Source: GCA-2737725 sp965229355
GTDB lineage: Bacteria > Pseudomonadota > Alphaproteobacteria > Rhodospirillales > Rhodospirillaceae
Assembly (NCBI GenBank): GCA_965229355.1
Contig: OZ245869.1
Span: 3,410,001 to 3,474,000, forward strand
Direction of reading: 5' to 3'
DNA length: 64,000 nt
The position numbers were made by a program, and so were the translations under genes. This document shows, piece after piece, positions 51,607 through 59,879 of the stretch (its first letter is position 1; every line of letters starts with the position of its first letter). Below the pieces are notes generated by a model that did no database searches, was not told the origin of the DNA, and saw only the letters and a list, made by a program, of their open reading frames with translations.

Positions 51607-53730
51607 ATGGCTGAAGCAGCTCAAGACGTGAGAGAGGCACCCGCGCGCGCAAGCGCAGCGGCGTCGACTCCTCCCGCTGCGCCTCAAGCAGCCCCTCCAA
51701 AACCTGCTGGAACTCCTGGCCCCCGACCTCAAGTGTCGGGAAGCTTCATCATTGTCCGTGATCGTTTCACGATCTACTGCGACAAATCTATTCCATCTCT
51801 CGACATGCCAAATGCGCAAGCGTTTGAAGTCAGCGACCGTAAGCAAGAAGGTCGCCCCTTGTATGCGCTGGTGTGTAAGCCAGAGATGCTGCCGCGCGTC
51901 AGCGTCATGCGCACGCTGAAGGGCAACGAAATCGCTCACATGTTGCACATGGTTGATTGGGGCATTGCCGAGTGGCCGCCGATTGAACGCAAATGCGTCA
52001 TCGTGATTTATCATCGCCCCATGGGTGGGCGTTTGATGGATTCATTGGCGGGCTCCGCCAAGCGCATTCCAGACCACATGTTCCCCAAGACCATCATCAA
52101 GCCGCTGGCGGAAGCGTTGGCGGAGTTGGGTCTGAAGGGGATTACGCACCGCGCGATCCGACCAGACAATTTATATTATGTGGACGAAGCCCAAACCAAC
52201 ATTGTGTTGGGGGATTGCGTTACGTCTGTTCCGGCGTGCGATCAGCCTGCTGTGTTGGAGACGATTGAGTCCGGCATGTGCATGCCCACGGGCCGTGGCT
52301 CGGGCACGTATGCCGATGACATGTACGCTCTGGGTGCAACGCTGTTGATGTTGGCTATTGGCCGCAACACGTTGCATGGCGTGCCTGACTCGGAAATCAT
52401 TCGCCGCAAAATCAAAGACGGTTCGTATAGTACGCTCGTGGGTGACGAGCGTATGCCCGTGTCGTTGATTGAATGCTTCCGTGGTTTGTTGACCGATGAC
52501 ATTCAGCAACGTTGGAAACCTGAGAATATTGAGTTGTGGTTGGCGGGTAAGCGCTTAACGCCAGTCCAAGCGCGCTCAGAAAGCCAAGCGCAACGTGCGT
52601 TTAAATTCGCCGATCAGGAATTCCATTCGATCCGCCCGCTGTCGTACGCGATGTACCAGAACTGGGATAAGGCGGGCGTGATCATAGCCGATGGCTCGCT
52701 GGAAATTTGGATCCGCCGTGGTTTGGAAGTGGCTGAGTTGGCTGATGCGGTTGCCTCAGCCATCAAGAACTCGCGCGCCATGCCAGGAGCTGGCAAAGAT
52801 CAGGAAGACCTGATGATCTGCCGCGTGTTGATGGTGCTTGATCCACGCTCGCCTGTGCGCATGCGCGATTTCCGCGTGGCGTTGGAAGGCTTGGGCGGCG
52901 CGATGGCTGTGGCGACACTCGGCAAACAGAAGCTTCAGCCGTTCGTGGACTTCATCAACCGTGAACTGTGGCGTCACTGGGTTGGTGCGCAAGTTATGTT
53001 TAATGCCGACAACATGCAGTTCGAGACGGTGTTCAAAGATTTGCGCAACTACCTGAAAGACCCGAACTCGGGCGCAGGGATCGAGCGTTGCGTCTACGAA
53101 CTTAACGAATGGATGCCGTGTTTAAGCCCGTTGATTGACGATCAGTATGTGATGGAAGTGAAGGCGGTGTTGCCGGCGCTGGAAATTGCAGCCAAGGGGG
53201 CCAATACAAAGATGTGGCCGGTGGATCGCCATATCGCAGCTTTCATGCGGGCGCGTTACGCTAAGGGCGTCTCAACGCAGATTGACGCGATGAACGATCC
53301 ACGCCCAGATCGTGCCACCATCGGTATGCTCAGTGTGCTGGCTATCGTGCAATGGCGCTTAGGCCCTGAAGCGCTCTACAGCTTGGCCAGTTGGGTGGGC
53401 GGGTTGATGTCGCCTGTTATCAACGCTTATCAAAGTCGTCCGAAGCGTAAAGAAATTGAACGCGAAATGCCGAAGTTGATCCGTAAAGGCAACTTAGCTG
53501 AAATTTATAACTACCTCGACAACCCGGAAGAGCGCCAACGCGACGCCGAAGGTTTTGCATGGGCCAAAGCTGAATACGCGGCTGCTGAAAAGCAGGCGTT
53601 TGATTTGGAACACGGCCAAGCAGACCAGCAAGAGTCGGCCATTCAGTCGGGCCGTCAGTCCGGTGCTATCGGTGCCATCGTGATCATGCTGATTACGTTC
53701 ACCATTTTCCTCGTCTCGAAGATTTTCTAG
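51607..53730 (+). CDS. Membrane-anchored protein kinase-like protein (predicted pseudokinase)
   Basis: The 707-residue protein starts with an A/P-rich stretch (1-45). A kinase-like fold of about 60-330 follows: YALVCKPE with a possible ATP-binding Lys91, GITHRAIRPDNLYY (179-191) in place of HRDxKxxN, VLGDC (Asp203) in place of DFG, and YADDMYALGATLLMLAIG (235-252) as the F-helix. The catalytic HRD Asp is Ala and no Gly-rich loop is seen. About 350 residues of unassigned helical sequence follow, then a C-terminal membrane anchor (AIGAIVIMLITFTIFLVSKIF). It is likely a scaffold or nucleotide sensor facing the cytoplasm. It is co-transcribed with the next gene, 9 bases on. Confidence 0.75.
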   Translation: MAEAAQDVREAPARASAAASTPPAAPQAAPPKPAGTPGPRPQVSGSFIIVRDRFTIYCDKSIPSLDMPNAQAFEVSDRKQEGRPLYALVCKPEMLPRVSVMRTLKGNEIAHMLHMVDWGIAEWPPIERKCVIVIYHRPMGGRLMDSLAGSAKRIPDHMFPKTIIKPLAEALAELGLKGITHRAIRPDNLYYVDEAQTNIVLGDCVTSVPACDQPAVLETIESGMCMPTGRGSGTYADDMYALGATLLMLAIGRNTLHGVPDSEIIRRKIKDGSYSTLVGDERMPVSLIECFRGLLTDDIQQRWKPENIELWLAGKRLTPVQARSESQAQRAFKFADQEFHSIRPLSYAMYQNWDKAGVIIADGSLEIWIRRGLEVAELADAVASAIKNSRAMPGAGKDQEDLMICRVLMVLDPRSPVRMRDFRVALEGLGGAMAVATLGKQKLQPFVDFINRELWRHWVGAQVMFNADNMQFETVFKDLRNYLKDPNSGAGIERCVYELNEWMPCLSPLIDDQYVMEVKAVLPALEIAAKGANTKMWPVDRHIAAFMRARYAKGVSTQIDAMNDPRPDRATIGMLSVLAIVQWRLGPEALYSLASWVGGLMSPVINAYQSRPKRKEIEREMPKLIRKGNLAEIYNYLDNPEERQRDAEGFAWAKAEYAAAEKQAFDLEHGQADQQESAIQSGRQSGAIGAIVIMLITFTIFLVSKIF

Positions 53731-53739
53731 GGGCAGGGC

Positions 53740-54279
53740 ATGGCAAAAGCACCCGCAAGACCGATGGCAGCACCCGCAGGCAAAGCCCGCAGCAACGCAT
53801 TTTTGTATGTGTTGCTGGCGGCCGGTATTTCGTTCGCCATCATTCCCACAGTCGTCGTGCTATCGGTTGCGTTGATTCCCACGGGCGTTGCCTTGTTGGT
53901 GGAGCGCGGTAAGGGCTGGTACGCAGGGGCCACCATTGGCGCGCTTAATTTGGCGGGTGCGGCCCCGTTCCTGACTGATTTGTGGACCAAGAGCCACACC
54001 GTTGATGGCGCTATTCAGATCATCACCAGCGTTTGGGCGTGGTTGGTGATTTATGGCGCGGCGGGTTTCGGCTGGGCGCTTTATTCAACCATGCCGGCGG
54101 TCGTGGGGTCGTTCATGGCGATGACCGCAGGCCGCCGTATTACGGCGCTGCGTGATCAACAGCGTGAACTGGTTCAGAAGTGGGGGCCGGATGTTGAATC
54201 GGTCTACGAACCTGAACAGAAAATTAAAGCTGCAGCTAGCAATGCCATTGCTGCGATGGCCGAGGCCTCAGACGTCTAA
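53740..54279 (+). CDS. Small membrane protein paired with the pseudokinase
   Basis: The 179-residue protein has four hydrophobic segments: FLYVLLAAGISFAIIPTVVVLSVALIP (about 22-48), GATIGALNLAGAAPFL, AIQIITSVWAWLVIYGAAGFGWALY and MPAVVGSFMAM. A charged tail follows (DQQRELVQKWGPDVESVYE). It is unrecognised. Its start is 9 bases after the pseudokinase stop, with GGGCAGGG upstream, so the two proteins are probably co-made and may form a complex. It converges with the pseudouridine synthase gene with a 4-base overlap. Confidence 0.75.
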   Translation: MAKAPARPMAAPAGKARSNAFLYVLLAAGISFAIIPTVVVLSVALIPTGVALLVERGKGWYAGATIGALNLAGAAPFLTDLWTKSHTVDGAIQIITSVWAWLVIYGAAGFGWALYSTMPAVVGSFMAMTAGRRITALRDQQRELVQKWGPDVESVYEPEQKIKAAASNAIAAMAEASDV

Positions 54280-55631
54280 CGCTTTTTCTTCGTCGCGTTC
54301 TTTTTCAAGGCTGGCTTCTGCGCAGTCTTTTTCTTTGAGGCCTTTTTCTTTGCAACTGGCTTCTTTGTGGTCGCTTTTTTTGCAATTTTCTTTTTTACTG
54401 ATTTCTTTTTCAAGGCGGGCTTCGTCACAACTTTCTTCTTCACAATTTTCTTTTTACCAGTTGTCTTTTTCACGGGCGTCTTTTTCACAGGCGTCTTTTT
54501 TGCAGCCGGTTTTTTCTGAGTTGTCTTTTTCGCAGACGTTTCTTTCGCAGGGGCCTCATTCACAGCAGTCTCCTGAACTGTGATTTTCTTCACGCCACCT
54601 TTTTGCGTCGCTTGACGCAACGCCGTCGCTAACGCCTGAATGTCCTCAGGCGGGGCTTTTTCAAAGCGCAGCGTCTTGCCTGTAATCGGGTGCTCAAAGC
54701 CTAACAGACGCGCATGCAGCGCTTGGCGCGGAAACTCACGCACCAATGTTGCTGTATCATCATCCAACTCTTTGATGAACTTTGAGCGCACCGTGCTGTA
54801 AGCCGTATCGCCAATCACCGCATGGCCCAGCGAACTCATATGCACACGGATCTGGTGCGTGCGCCCTGTCATCAACACGCATTCCACCCAGGAGGCAGCG
54901 CCGCCGTAGCTCTCTTGGGCGCTGTAATGGGTCTCGGCGTATTTGCCACCAGATGTTTTAACGGCCATCTTTTGGCGGTTACTGACGCTGCGGCCAATCT
55001 GGCCGCGGATGATGCCTGATGCTGGGCGTGGTACGCCCCACACCAATGCGTCGTAAGCGCGGTCAATGCTGTGCGCGGCAAATTGCTCGGCCAACTTCGC
55101 GTGGGCTTCGCCGGATTTCGCCGCAACCAATAAGCCGCTCGTGTCTTTATCCAGCCGGTGCACGATACCGGGGCGCAACTCGCCGCCGATGCCCAGCAAT
55201 GACGTGCCACAATGTGCCAGCAATGCATTCACCAGTGTCATATCGGGGTTGCCCGCCGCCGGGTGCACCACCAAGCCCGCAGGCTTGTTGATGACAATCA
55301 GGTGTTTGTCTTCAAAGACGATATCTAACGGAATGTCTTGCGCGGCCAAGGTTACGGCCACGGGGGCGGGCACGTTTAAAACAGCAATCTGCCCGGCTTT
55401 CAGCGATGTTGAGGATGGGACACGTTCACCATTCAGGGTGACATGGCCTTGTTCGATCAACTGCTGAATGCGCGACCGCGACATATCGTCATTTTGATGG
55501 GCCAGCCACCGGTCCAGCCGTTCGCCCGCGTAATCCGGGTCAACTTCAAATTGGCGCCGGTCTTGTGTATGGCGGTCTTGTGTATGGCGGTCTTGTGTTG
55601 GGTCGTCGTGTGGGGAAGAAGTAGCAGCCAT
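54276..55631 (-). CDS. RluA/RluD-family 23S rRNA pseudouridine synthase with a lysine-rich tail
   Basis: The protein has 451 residues from ATG 55631 (AGG upstream); a TTG 12 bases further up is less likely. An S4-like domain (AGERLDRWLAHQNDDMSRSRIQQLI) precedes the catalytic domain with INKPAGLVVHPAAGNP and HRLDKDTSGLLVAA, whose Asp161 is the nucleophile; GRTHQIRVHMSSLGHAVIGD is also present. The core ends near 345. The last 107 residues contain 42 Lys, with P/A/T/V, like histone H1 tails, and are probably a nucleic-acid-binding extension. The N-terminus holds a T-Q-D-R-H repeat encoded by a 15-bp tandem repeat. Confidence 0.9.
   Translation of the reverse strand: MAATSSPHDDPTQDRHTQDRHTQDRRQFEVDPDYAGERLDRWLAHQNDDMSRSRIQQLIEQGHVTLNGERVPSSTSLKAGQIAVLNVPAPVAVTLAAQDIPLDIVFEDKHLIVINKPAGLVVHPAAGNPDMTLVNALLAHCGTSLLGIGGELRPGIVHRLDKDTSGLLVAAKSGEAHAKLAEQFAAHSIDRAYDALVWGVPRPASGIIRGQIGRSVSNRQKMAVKTSGGKYAETHYSAQESYGGAASWVECVLMTGRTHQIRVHMSSLGHAVIGDTAYSTVRSKFIKELDDDTATLVREFPRQALHARLLGFEHPITGKTLRFEKAPPEDIQALATALRQATQKGGVKKITVQETAVNEAPAKETSAKKTTQKKPAAKKTPVKKTPVKKTTGKKKIVKKKVVTKPALKKKSVKKKIAKKATTKKPVAKKKASKKKTAQKPALKKNATKKKR
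55561..55605 (-). repeat. 15-bp tandem repeat within the pseudouridine synthase gene
   Basis: TCTTGTGTATGGCGG occurs twice in tandem (55561-55590), then a diverged third copy (TCTTGTGTTGGGTCG). Read on the minus strand it encodes repeated T-Q-D-R-H near the N-terminus, ahead of the S4 domain. In-frame copy change would alter length only. Confidence 0.85.
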
Positions 55632-55723
55632 TGCGCCTATCAACTATCAGCCTTAATTTGCGCCGAACATATAGTGGTGGCGCGCGTTCGTCATCTCTCG
55701 CGTTTGAATGAGGCTTAAGTCTG

Positions 55724-56062
55724 ATGTTTGCCACCAAATTCCAGAAAATTGTCGTGATCGGCTTAGGGGCCCTCATCGTCTTCGCAATTGGCATGGTGGT
55801 GTACGGCGTGATGCGCCTGGAAACCAAACCGAAGCTCCAACCGGTCGTGATGGACCCGCTGGTCGAGGCCGCGCCCAGAATGGTTGATGTCGCGAACTTG
55901 GGTCAGCCAATGGGCACCGAAATCGAGCAAATTCTGTCAATGGGCGGAAACCGTGTCGCCGTGGTGTTGAAGGGCGGCGCGGTGCCTGATCGCATTGGCG
56001 TGGTTGACCTGGGCACAGGCAAACTCATCAGCACCATCTATACCTCAGCACCCACAAGGTAA
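55724..56062 (+). CDS. Single-pass membrane protein, DUF6476-like
   Basis: The 112-residue protein has one membrane segment (KIVVIGLGALIVFAIGMVVYGVM, about 8-30). A short periplasmic or cytosolic domain ends RVAVVLKGGAVPDRIGVVDLGTGKLISTI. This resembles alphaproteobacterial DUF6476 proteins, which are found divergent from a pseudouridine synthase gene as here. Function is unknown. It ends 3 bases before the JAMM peptidase gene. Confidence 0.6.
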   Translation: MFATKFQKIVVIGLGALIVFAIGMVVYGVMRLETKPKLQPVVMDPLVEAAPRMVDVANLGQPMGTEIEQILSMGGNRVAVVLKGGAVPDRIGVVDLGTGKLISTIYTSAPTR

Positions 56063-56065
56063 GTC

Positions 56066-56479
56066 ATGCGCCTGATCTTGCCCGATCATGTGCGCGATCA
56101 GATGATCGGGCACGCGCAAGAAAATCCCAGCCTCGAATGCTGTGGGTTGCTTGTGGGGCGGGGTGAGGGGGATGTGACTGCTGAGCAGGCTCATCGCACG
56201 CGTAACATTGCCGCTGATCCTACCCAGCGTTTTGAGATCGACCCGCAGGAACAGTTCAATCTCTTACGCCAAACGCGCGGCACCAATTTGCGCATTGTGG
56301 GGCACTATCATTCGCACCCGTATGGTGTGCCAGAGCCTTCAGCTTACGACCTCAGCATGGCCCACGATCCTGAAGCGGTGTGGTGCATTGTCGGACTGAA
56401 CCCCGGCGCGGTGTATGCGTTCGTGTGCGCTGATCAGGCGCAGGGGTTTCAGTCGATTCCGATTGTCTCAGCGGATTAG
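56066..56479 (+). CDS. JAMM/MPN+ metallopeptidase-like protein
   Basis: The 137-residue protein has ECCGLLVGRGEG with the upstream Glu, and HYHSHPYGVPEPSAYDLSMA, a complete H-x-H..S-x-x-D JAMM zinc motif (about 75-95). Bacterial members cleave isopeptide or C-terminal bonds of ubiquitin-like or sulfur-carrier proteins. No such carrier gene is adjacent. It lies directly after the DUF6476-like gene. Confidence 0.9.
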   Translation: MRLILPDHVRDQMIGHAQENPSLECCGLLVGRGEGDVTAEQAHRTRNIAADPTQRFEIDPQEQFNLLRQTRGTNLRIVGHYHSHPYGVPEPSAYDLSMAHDPEAVWCIVGLNPGAVYAFVCADQAQGFQSIPIVSAD

Positions 56480-56631
56480 TCAATCGCTGTCGGGGCTTGT
56501 CCACAACTTCCACGTTATCCCCCATCGCATCCCTGCTATTTCTCTGCATTTGCAGAGCGTTTTCCACCGCCGACATTGGCTTGGGGGACGGCTTTTGGCA
56601 TCCTGTACCCTTCATTTTGGGGGCACTTGTC

Positions 56632-57753
56632 ATGACGCAGTCCATCACCCGCCGCACGATTTTCAAAACAGCAGGCACGGCACTCGCACTCAATCACGTC
56701 ACAGTGTCATCTGCATTTGCCCAATCTTCATCGATACAGTCGCCACCTATCAGCGGTTTCTTGCGTCTCAGCGCAAATGAAAACCCTTACGGGCCATCCG
56801 AGAGTGCGAAGCAAGCCATGATGGCTGTGATGAGCGAAGGATGGAAATATGCGACGTCGGAAATTCCGCAATTACAAAAGCTGATTGCAGAGCGCGAAGG
56901 CTTGGCCCCTGAAAATGTAATGATCACCGAAGGCTCTGCCGAAGTGTTGCGCACCACAGCGTTGGTGTTCGGTTCAAACGGCAAAGAGATGGTGGCCGCA
57001 CGCCCCACATTTGAACAAGCGCCAGACTATGTCGAGAAAACGGGCGGCGTTGTGGTGTGGGTCGATCTCGATAAAGAGATGAAGCACGATCTGAGTGCGA
57101 TGCAAGCGCGCGTTGGTGCGAAGACAGGGTTGGTGTACGTCTGTAATCCCAACAACCCCACAGCGACGATGTTGAACGCGAAAGACTTGCGCAGCTTTAT
57201 CGGTGTGGTTTCAGAGCGTGCGCCCATTCTGATTGATGAAGCGTACATCGACTTGGTGGATGACCCCGCAGGCAGCTCTGTGGTTGACCAAGTGAAGGCA
57301 GGCAAGAACGTTATTATCTCGCGCACGTTTTCAAAAATTCATGGCATGGCCGGATTGCGGTTGGGGTTCGCATTGGCGCGTCCTGATATCATCAAACGCT
57401 TGAATGATGTGCGCATGTCGATGCCCAACAAGATGGGCTTGGTGGCTGGTTTAGCCAGCTATCAAGATACCGAATTCATGGCGACCAGCAAAAAGTTGGT
57501 CCGCCAATGCATGACGATGACCACCAAAGCCTTGGATGAGTTGGGGTTGCGGTACACCAAAAGCCAGGCCAATTTCCTGATGTTCGATACAGGTAAACCC
57601 GTGCGGGAGTTTTCGTCCGCTATGCGTCAACAAGGCATTGCGGTCGGGCGTCCGTTCGCGCCGTATGATAATTGGTGCCGAGTCAGCATGGGCCGCGTCG
57701 AGCAGATGCCGCAATTTCTGGATGCGCTGCGGGCCCACTTTAAAAAGGCGTAA
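56632..57753 (+). CDS. Tat-exported HisC-like PLP aminotransferase
   Basis: The protein has 373 residues from ATG 56632; the longer frame upstream looks non-coding. The first 30 residues are a twin-arginine signal (ITRRTIFKTAGTALALNHVTVSSAFA), unexpected for this family. The enzyme part matches histidinol-phosphate-type fold I aminotransferases: LSANENPYGPSESAKQAM, EGSAEVLRTTALV, VCNPNNPTATML, ILIDEAYIDLV and the Lys-containing SRTFSKIHGMAGLRLGFALA. The true substrate is unknown. It is followed 3 bases later by a racemase-family gene. Confidence 0.85.
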   Translation: MTQSITRRTIFKTAGTALALNHVTVSSAFAQSSSIQSPPISGFLRLSANENPYGPSESAKQAMMAVMSEGWKYATSEIPQLQKLIAEREGLAPENVMITEGSAEVLRTTALVFGSNGKEMVAARPTFEQAPDYVEKTGGVVVWVDLDKEMKHDLSAMQARVGAKTGLVYVCNPNNPTATMLNAKDLRSFIGVVSERAPILIDEAYIDLVDDPAGSSVVDQVKAGKNVIISRTFSKIHGMAGLRLGFALARPDIIKRLNDVRMSMPNKMGLVAGLASYQDTEFMATSKKLVRQCMTMTTKALDELGLRYTKSQANFLMFDTGKPVREFSSAMRQQGIAVGRPFAPYDNWCRVSMGRVEQMPQFLDALRAHFKKA

Positions 57754-57756
57754 AGT

Positions 57757-58584
57757 ATGACCACACGCATCGCAGTGATTGGAACCGGCGTTGGCCCGCA
57801 AGGAAACACTACGCCCCCAAAAGAGATCGCTGCTGTTGCCCGTGCGCCGTATCAGCCTGAGTTGATCGAAACGAAGCTGAGCGTGTTTCCGGGTACGCCG
57901 TATCAACGCGGGATTGCCGCGATCGGATATGTCGAAGCTGGCATTCGCGCGCAGGATAAAGGCTATGGCGCGGTGTTCATCAACACTTTTGGCGACTACG
58001 GCTTGGCTGAATTGAAATCAGCGTTATCAATTCCGGTGATTGGCGCAGGCGAAACTGCGTTGTCACTGGCTGTAACATTGGGTCGTAAGTTCGCCATCGT
58101 CACCATCTGGCCCACCAGTTTGAATTTCATCTACGACGAGCGTTTGCAATCAACGCAAATGCAGTCGCGTTGTGTCGGTGTGTTCAATGTGCTGGTTGAA
58201 TCTGAAATGGCAAATCATGGCACTGCGGATGATCCGGTCGCAGCCATGCGCGCCGCCAAGGCGCATATGATCGACCGCATTGTTGCAGAAGCCAACAAAG
58301 CCATTGCAGCAGGGGCGGATACCATCATCTTGGGCTGTACCTGCATGGCGCCCATTGGAAAGTTGATCGCTAGTAAAATGAGCGTGCCGGTGATCGAACC
58401 GATGACTACGGGCTATGTCGCGTGTGAAACGGCATTGCAGTTGGGTGTGTCACAAAGCAAGGCAGCGTTCGCCGCACCGCCAGCATCGGCCTTGCAAGCC
58501 GCCCGTGATCTGGTCGCAGGTCACGTTCCTGCACCGGATGAGGAAGAGTGCGGGGTCTGCATCGTTGCCTCGGCGGCTGAATAA
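57757..58584 (+). CDS. Aspartate/glutamate/hydantoin racemase family protein
   Basis: The 275-residue protein has RIAVIGTGVGPQGN, INTFGDYGLAELKSALSIPVIGAGETA and DTIILGCTCMAPIG. In active two-Cys members the first site reads A-C-F-D/G; here that position is Thr77. The second-half Cys194 is present. Racemisation by the two-base mechanism is therefore doubtful. It is coupled to the exported aminotransferase gene with a 3-base gap. A lyase or one-base activity remains possible. Confidence 0.8.
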   Translation: MTTRIAVIGTGVGPQGNTTPPKEIAAVARAPYQPELIETKLSVFPGTPYQRGIAAIGYVEAGIRAQDKGYGAVFINTFGDYGLAELKSALSIPVIGAGETALSLAVTLGRKFAIVTIWPTSLNFIYDERLQSTQMQSRCVGVFNVLVESEMANHGTADDPVAAMRAAKAHMIDRIVAEANKAIAAGADTIILGCTCMAPIGKLIASKMSVPVIEPMTTGYVACETALQLGVSQSKAAFAAPPASALQAARDLVAGHVPAPDEEECGVCIVASAAE

Positions 58585-58615
58585 GCCCATTGTCCGCGTG
58601 CTTTATTTCTTGGCG

Positions 58616-58658
58616 CCGGGTCCGCGCATTTTGTTTTCGCACCGGGTCCGCGCATTTT
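58616..58658. repeat. Tandem 17-base direct repeat upstream of the exporter gene
   Basis: CCGGGTCCGCGCATTTT occurs at 58616-58632 and again at 58642-58658 with a period of 26 bases. It ends 17 bases before the exporter ATG. It could bind a regulator or be a simple duplication; it leaves room for little else ahead of the start. Confidence 0.7.
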
Positions 58659-58675
58659 CCCCTTGAGCATGTTCC

Positions 58676-59878
58676 ATGTCTGATCAGCATAAGTTCTTGA
58701 AAGCCATTCTGGCGCTAACCATTGCCGCCAGTTCCTTCGCTATTCAAATCTTCTTGCCGGCATTGCCATCCGTGCAGCGGCACTTCGATGTGTCGGCATC
58801 TGATGTGCAACTCACTGTTAGCTTGCCGTTGATTGCCATTGCAGTTGGAACGTTGTTCTGGGGCGTGCTGTCGGATCGTTATGGCCGTCGCTCGATGATG
58901 CTATCGGGGCTGGTGATGTTCTTGGTGGGCAACATTGCCTGCGCGGTGGCGCCGACCATCGAGTTACTGATCGCAGGCCGTTTGTTTCAGGGCTTCGGCG
59001 GGGCGGCGTGCATTGTAATTTCCCGCGCCATGATTCGTGACATTTATGGGCGTGAGAAGGCGGCTTCAGTCTTGGCATCGCTGATCGCCATCATGGTGAT
59101 TGCACCCATGTTGGCGCCTATCGCAGGCGGTGTGTTGGTGGATACGTTGGGCTGGCGCGGCAACTTCATTTTCATCGCGGGTTTTGTTGGTATCGTGCTC
59201 GCGTGCGCTGCTGCCCGGTTGCCCGAAACAAATTTGAACCCGCTGCCCATTCCCAATATGGCCACGCTGTTTAATGGCTATGGTCGGTTGTTGAAGTCGC
59301 CAGAGTTTATGGCGTTTGCGCTGCAAAGTGCCTTCATGATCGCGATGTTCTATGTGTTCTTGTCAACCGCACCATATGCGGTAATTACGGTCATGCATTA
59401 TTCGGCAACGGAGTATGGCTTAGGCTTTATTCTGTCGACCATTGGCTATCTGGGCGGAAACGTTGCCGCTAATCGCTATTCAGAGCGCGTTGGCATTGAA
59501 CGCATGATCAGCATTGGTTTGGTGCTGGCGACGCTCTCGACCTTCGCCGTTTTTGTGTTCCTGGAAGCAGGCATCTGGAACATCGCTGTGGTCTTTATTC
59601 CGGTGACGTTCATGGGGATAGCCAATGGCATGGCGATTCCGAATGCCACAGCCGGTGCGGTGAGTGTTCATCCGGAACTGGCAGGCACAGCTTCCGGTTT
59701 GTTGTCGTTTATTCAATTGGGATTGTCGGCGGTGTTCGCGCAAGTATCAGGCAGTATCCAAGACGGCACGCCGCAAGCGTTGGGAACATTCATGTTCATC
59801 GCTGCCGTCTTGGCTGTGGTGTCGTTCTATGCGCCGCGCAGGCTTTTACGTCCTGCGACGAATAATTTAAGAGAGTAA
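58676..59878 (+). CDS. Bcr/CflA-family multidrug efflux MFS transporter
   Basis: The 400-residue protein has about 12 hydrophobic segments. The family's signatures are FAIQIFLPALPSVQRHFDVSASDVQLTVS, GVLSDRYGRRSMMLSGL (motif A), GRLFQGFGGAACIVISRAMIRDIYG and APMLAPIAGGVLVDTLGWRGNF. It exports drugs or metabolites with proton exchange. The substrate is unknown; cotranscription with the upstream aminotransferase-racemase pair is possible, 91 bases away. Confidence 0.9.
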   Translation: MSDQHKFLKAILALTIAASSFAIQIFLPALPSVQRHFDVSASDVQLTVSLPLIAIAVGTLFWGVLSDRYGRRSMMLSGLVMFLVGNIACAVAPTIELLIAGRLFQGFGGAACIVISRAMIRDIYGREKAASVLASLIAIMVIAPMLAPIAGGVLVDTLGWRGNFIFIAGFVGIVLACAAARLPETNLNPLPIPNMATLFNGYGRLLKSPEFMAFALQSAFMIAMFYVFLSTAPYAVITVMHYSATEYGLGFILSTIGYLGGNVAANRYSERVGIERMISIGLVLATLSTFAVFVFLEAGIWNIAVVFIPVTFMGIANGMAIPNATAGAVSVHPELAGTASGLLSFIQLGLSAVFAQVSGSIQDGTPQALGTFMFIAAVLAVVSFYAPRRLLRPATNNLRE

Positions 59879-59879
59879 C

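Noticed and set aside
54152..54583. Plus-strand frame rich in F/S opposite the lysine tail
   Set aside because: It is the complement of AAG/AAA-rich lysine codons, with no start signal of its own.
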